Part shown: positions 60,840-64,000 of the stretch, piece after piece
Layout: every line of letters begins with the position of its first letter
How positions within the stretch are numbered: position 1 is the first letter of the stretch
Assembly: GCA_038131955.1 (NCBI GenBank)
Contig: JAYPQK010000009.1
Coordinates: forward strand, 523,355-587,354
Reading direction: 5' to 3'
DNA length: 64,000 nucleotides
Source: SHAN690 sp038131955
GTDB taxonomy: Bacteria > Bacteroidota > Bacteroidia > Flavobacteriales_G > Salibacteraceae
Program-made: the position numbers and the translations under genes
The notes under the pieces: generated by a model
Databases searched by the model: none
Seen by the model: only the letters and a program-made list of their open reading frames with translations
Told to the model about the DNA's origin: nothing

Positions 60840-62015
60840 GGCTACGTCGTCGATGTAGGGCACTCCATTGCGGAAGGCATCCAATCGCTCGATGATCAAT
60901 TCGTTGACTTTGTCGATCTCCTGTGAGCCGGCATCAATGAAGCTCGTTAGCATGTCGACTTGCTCGAATTGAAGGTCTTCTTCGTTTTCCGTTTCAGAGA
61001 TCCCGTCGGTGTAGAGAATGAAGAGGGTTTTTGGGTCTACCTTCTTCGTCTCCATCTTGATGTTCGGGATTTCTTCGAACATGCCGATTCCGGTGCAGGT
61101 AGGAGGGAGCTCGGTAGCCTGACCGTCGTGGATGAGCATTCCGGCAGGGTGTGCGGCATTCACATACTGCAATTCGTGTGAAGCACAATTATACTTCGCC
61201 AAGAAGCAAGTGATGTATCGCTCACCCATGGCGTTGTCCCAAACGATCTCGTTAAGTAGTTCCGTCAGCTTGACCAGATCGGTCTCGACCTTCAAGAGGG
61301 CGCGAAGGTTAGCTTGGAAGTTGGCCATGATGATCGCGGCCGACATTCCCTTTCCCGATACATCGGCCATACAAAAAATGATCTCGTCCTCAGATACCGT
61401 GATGATATCATAGAAATCGCCTCCAACCTCGGAGTGGGGTTGGTAGTAGGCGCTGACTTTTAGGCGATCGTTGTTAGGCAACACTTTCGGAAGTAGGAGC
61501 GATTGCATCTGGCTGGCCAAGTGCAGCTCTTGCAACATACGCTCGCGTTCGATGTTCTTGCGCTCCAAACGACGATTCTCTACCGCAACGGATGTGATGT
61601 TGGCCAAGGTCTGAATGAAGCTCAAGTGCTTGATGATCGGACTGGTGCCTAGGGCGTTCTCATCGAGGTCGCCCAGAAAGAGGTAGGCCAACAAATGTTG
61701 ATGGTGGTAGACGGGAATGACAACATCAAAGCTGTTTGGGTTCCCTTCGTCGCTGGTATCGAGGACCTTAATGTCGCGAACTCCTCTCAGTTCTTCTTCG
61801 AGTTGGGGCGTCATCGACGAACGATGATTTCCATACTTCAATGGAATGCTCCATTCATCATCTTGTTTGAGAAAGATGACGGCCTTTCCGATGTAGAGTT
61901 TTTCTTGAAGGATCTCGCCGAAGGTGGTGAATAGTAATTCTTCCGGTAGGTTGTTGTTGATGGCATTGGTCAACTCCAACAACGTACTCAGTTTGAAGTC
62001 CTTGATCGATTTCAT
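60816..62015 (-). CDS. GAF-domain PP2C (SpoIIE-type) protein phosphatase
   Basis: 399 residues from ATG 62015 (ATG 62033 possible). Residues about 1-160 form a GAF-like sensor domain, 160-200 a coiled coil (RRLERKNIERERMLQELHLA), and 200-399 a SpoIIE/PP2C catalytic domain: GGDFYDII and CMADVSGKGMSAAIIMANFQ (metal-binding Asp), LFILYTDGISETEN (Asp), and the final DDVALVSCLLL. Dephosphorylates an anti-sigma-factor antagonist or similar partner. No partner genes are adjacent. Soluble: no membrane segment. Confidence 0.93.
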   Translation of the reverse strand: MKSIKDFKLSTLLELTNAINNNLPEELLFTTFGEILQEKLYIGKAVIFLKQDDEWSIPLKYGNHRSSMTPQLEEELRGVRDIKVLDTSDEGNPNSFDVVIPVYHHQHLLAYLFLGDLDENALGTSPIIKHLSFIQTLANITSVAVENRRLERKNIERERMLQELHLASQMQSLLLPKVLPNNDRLKVSAYYQPHSEVGGDFYDIITVSEDEIIFCMADVSGKGMSAAIIMANFQANLRALLKVETDLVKLTELLNEIVWDNAMGERYITCFLAKYNCASHELQYVNAAHPAGMLIHDGQATELPPTCTGIGMFEEIPNIKMETKKVDPKTLFILYTDGISETENEEDLQFEQVDMLTSFIDAGSQEIDKVNELIIERLDAFRNGVPYIDDVALVSCLLL

Positions 62016-62072
62016 ATGGATAGTCGGTGCCACGATCTTCAGGTCGATGTGACGTTAAAAGTAGTTGAAAAA

Positions 62073-62984
62073 CTACTTCTTGTTCGCGAGTCCACTTAGG
62101 ATCGCAACCTCTCGCATTTTTCTGCGCGCTTCTCCGGCCGGACTACCAAAGTACGATTGTCCACCTGCCAATGACTTTCCAACGCCAGCCTGGGCAAGAA
62201 CTACGGCGCCTTCACCAATGGTGATGTTGGCGGCACATCCTGCTTGTCCCCACATGGTAACGCCGTCCTGAATGGTAACGCAACCGGCGATTCCTACTTG
62301 GGCAGCAAACAGACATCGCTTACCGATCTTGGTGTCGTGACCTACGTGCACATGGTTATCCATCTTGGTGCCTTCACCGATGACGGTATCGCCTGTTACT
62401 CCTCGGTCGATCGTGCATGCGGCTCCGATCTCCACATTGTTCTCAAGAATGACGCGACCAACAGACCGAAGTTTTTCGTGTTTTCCAGGTTTGCGCTTGA
62501 AGTAGAAGGCATCGCTACCGATCACTGCGTTGGCGTGGATGGTCACGTTATCTCCGATGATGCAGTGGTCATAGATCACCGAACCCGGATGGAGAATACT
62601 TCCTTGTCCTATGCTGACATACTTACCCACGTGAGCACCCGGCATTACCGTGGCGTCAGGATGAATCTGAGGAGAAGCTTCAGACGCTTCCTCATTGAGC
62701 TTCTTGAAATGCGAGGTCAGCTGATTGAAAGCGTCAAACGGGGCTTCGTGGATGATGAGTCCTTTGCCTTGCGGACAGGCAACTTCCTTGTCAATGATGA
62801 CCACCGTAGCCTTCGAATCGAGGGTGGCATCGTAATACTTGGGGTGATCGACAAAGGCGATATCGCCCGATTCAACCACATGCACTTCGTTGATCCCCGT
62901 GACCTTGAGGTCGGCAGGACCGATAAAACGTGCGTCAATGATCGACGCTACTTCAGAAAGGGAAGTGGCCTGATGTAGGCGCAT
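62073..62984 (-). CDS. lpxD: LpxD-type UDP-3-O-acylglucosamine N-acyltransferase
   Basis: 303 residues, shorter than E. coli LpxD (341). N-terminal uridine-binding domain (about 1-95), then a left-handed beta-helix of hexapeptide repeats (ATVMPGAHVGKYVSIGQGSI and on). Catalytic His in MDNHVHVGHDTKIG and a second conserved block CTIDRGVTGDTVIGEGT. It N-acylates the lipid A precursor. Bacteroidota often have a second, shorter LpxD homologue next to efp, and this may be that one. Its start is 2 nt behind the efp stop. Confidence 0.88.
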   Translation of the reverse strand: MRLHQATSLSEVASIIDARFIGPADLKVTGINEVHVVESGDIAFVDHPKYYDATLDSKATVVIIDKEVACPQGKGLIIHEAPFDAFNQLTSHFKKLNEEASEASPQIHPDATVMPGAHVGKYVSIGQGSILHPGSVIYDHCIIGDNVTIHANAVIGSDAFYFKRKPGKHEKLRSVGRVILENNVEIGAACTIDRGVTGDTVIGEGTKMDNHVHVGHDTKIGKRCLFAAQVGIAGCVTIQDGVTMWGQAGCAANITIGEGAVVLAQAGVGKSLAGGQSYFGSPAGEARRKMREVAILSGLANKK

Positions 62985-62986
62985 GC

Positions 62987-63550
62987 TTACTTAACTCGTT
63001 CAGCGTAAGAACCATCGCGCGTATCCACTCGGATCATATCGCCCTCGTTGATGAACAGGGGAACGCGGATCTCCGCGCCTGTCTCCAAGGAAGCTGGCTT
63101 CAAGGTGTTGGTTGCCGTGTCTCCTTTGATGCCAGGCTCTGTGTAGGTCACTTGAAGTTCAACGCGCGGAGGAAGGTCGCAGAACAAGGCGCGCTCTTCG
63201 TCGGCGTGGAATACGATCTCTACTTCCTGACCGTCCTTCAAGAACTGATAACCATTGATCAAGCTTTCACCGATGAAGGTTTGCTCGTAGGTCTCTCTGT
63301 GCATGAAGTGATAGCCTTGCTCATCCTTGTACAAGTACTGATAAGGACGACGCTCGATACGCACTTCATCCACCTTTGCTCCGGAAGGGAAGGTGTGTTC
63401 CAAAACTTTACCTGTGTTCACGCTCTTCAGTTTGGTTCGGACGAAAGCCGCTCCTTTTCCTGGTTTGACGTGAAGGAATTCAACGATCTGATAGATGTCG
63501 TTGTTGAAATGGAAGGTCATTCCATTCTTGAAGTCTGCTGTAGAAGCCAT
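62987..63550 (-). CDS. efp: Translation elongation factor P
   Basis: 187 residues from ATG 63550 (an upstream codon at 63640 adds non-family sequence). Helps the ribosome through polyproline stretches. Three OB-type domains: ADFKNGMTFHFNND, then VKPGKGAAFVRTKLK with the loop Lys (PGKG) that is the modification site, YQYLYKDEQGYHFMHRETYE, and the C-terminal VTYTEPGIKGDTATNTLKPA. TACTTTTG promoter 18 nt upstream; lpxD follows in the same transcript. Confidence 0.97.
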   Translation of the reverse strand: MASTADFKNGMTFHFNNDIYQIVEFLHVKPGKGAAFVRTKLKSVNTGKVLEHTFPSGAKVDEVRIERRPYQYLYKDEQGYHFMHRETYEQTFIGESLINGYQFLKDGQEVEIVFHADEERALFCDLPPRVELQVTYTEPGIKGDTATNTLKPASLETGAEIRVPLFINEGDMIRVDTRDGSYAERVK

Positions 63551-63568
63551 GCCTTGAATTTTACAGCG

Positions 63569-63576
63569 CAAAAGTA
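63569..63576 (-). promoter_or_regulatory. TAnnTTTG promoter of efp-lpxD
   Basis: TACTTTTG (minus strand), exact consensus, 18 nt before ATG 63550. Confidence 0.6.
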
Positions 63577-63684
63577 GAACCTTCCTCGGTTCTGAAGGCC
63601 GTCTTGTGAATTTTGCCTGAAACGTCGAAATCAGTTGCAAGATCTCGCATCGGTTTCGGGCTGACCCACTTTACCTTGGCCGCT

Positions 63685-64000
63685 ATGAATGCGGGATTGA
63701 GGAACCTTGCTTTGCTATGGCTATGCCTTGGGTGTACGTCGGTTTGTGCGCAGGTGAACGACTATCTTTGGGTGCGATGCGGGCTACGGTAGGCAGTCTA
63801 GGAGCGGATGTTTGGAGTCCGGTGAATAACCCGGCGTCGATGTCCGAAATCTCTGAAACGCGACTTGGTTTCTACCATCGCTTCAGACCCTATACTGGCC
63901 TGCCGGGTTCCGCCGCATTCTCTTCTGTAATTCCGTTGAAGCGTGTATCTGTCGGCATAGCCGGAGAAGGGGAGGTATTCTCGACCTATCGACGCTGGCA
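63685..64000 (+). pseudogene. Outer-membrane barrel protein (PorV/FadL-like start), frameshifted, 3' end outside window
   Basis: ATG 63685 opens a clean signal peptide (MNAGLRNLALLWLCLGCTSV then CAQ) but that frame stops at 63790-63792. From about 63752 the third frame (codons starting at multiples of 3) carries on with plausible mature sequence: AGERLSLGAMRATVGSLGAD, then VWSPVNNPASMSE, open to the end of the window. The VW-SPVNNPA turn is typical of Bacteroidota PorV/PorQ/FadL-type barrels. One missing base close to 63752 would join both parts. A TACCTTGG element is 5 nt before the ATG. Real mutation or sequence error cannot be told apart. Confidence 0.6.

Overview
The window looks like chromosomal DNA of a Bacteroidota bacterium, most likely Flavobacteriales. 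The evidence is type IX secretion (T9SS) cargo with both known kinds of C-terminal sorting domain, PorT- and PorE-like genes, signal peptides ending in AQ, the Bacteroidota promoter element TAnnTTTG before many genes, a lipoprotein TamA (TamL), a 289-residue primary sigma factor, and a tmRNA tag ending YALAA. Family or genus cannot be fixed without a tree. There is no prophage, CRISPR array, integrase or transposase gene, and no rRNA or tRNA gene apart from tmRNA.

Layout: 1-5.7 kb holds the 3' end of an ABC exporter, a small membrane protein, and a coupled trio (lipoprotein, beta-barrel-like protein, T9SS cargo). 5.8-10.6 kb holds a lysine-tailed DNA-binding-like protein, a PorE-like OmpA protein coupled to queE, and a DUF4301 protein. 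10.7-18.0 kb is the most distinctive block: two giant PKD-repeat T9SS proteins bracketed by two small exported proteins that resemble each other. 18-26 kb has a phosphosugar mutase, an lpxH copy with an internal deletion, a coiled-coil lipoprotein, a four-helix-bundle gene, ssrA with a terminator and an epimerase remnant behind it, a barrel protein plus dehydrogenase pair, and rpe. 26.2-29.5 kb is an accessory block (TPR histidine kinase, an OmpA gene without a secretion signal) between direct copies of a 33-bp repeat. 29.5-44.3 kb is mostly housekeeping: rpoD, rpsO-pnp, accD, tamL, an rRNA/tRNA methyltransferase, porT-ubiE-trkH-heptose kinase-aminotransferase, and meaB. 44.4-47.2 kb has a GIY-YIG gene framed by inverted and direct repeats, a cluster of small membrane proteins, and a TauE exporter whose start codon follows a terminator-like hairpin. 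47.2-64 kb holds a nitroreductase, a glycosyltransferase, the mutL-rhomboid-rhomboid-nuclease operon, tgt-lptG-like, a Kazal-domain lipoprotein, a surface-polysaccharide operon (flippase, Wzz-like, O-antigen ligase), a PP2C phosphatase, efp-lpxD, and a frameshifted barrel gene cut by the window end.

The genes converge on the cell envelope: LPS building (LpxD, LpxH remnant, heptose kinase, LptG-like, Wzx/Wzz/ligase), outer-membrane assembly (TamL) and T9SS export of large repeat proteins. At least ten start codons sit only 4-7 nt behind a TAnnTTTG-like element, which suggests leaderless or nearly leaderless transcripts.

All functional names come from motif and family recognition by eye. No search, alignment program or folding program was run.
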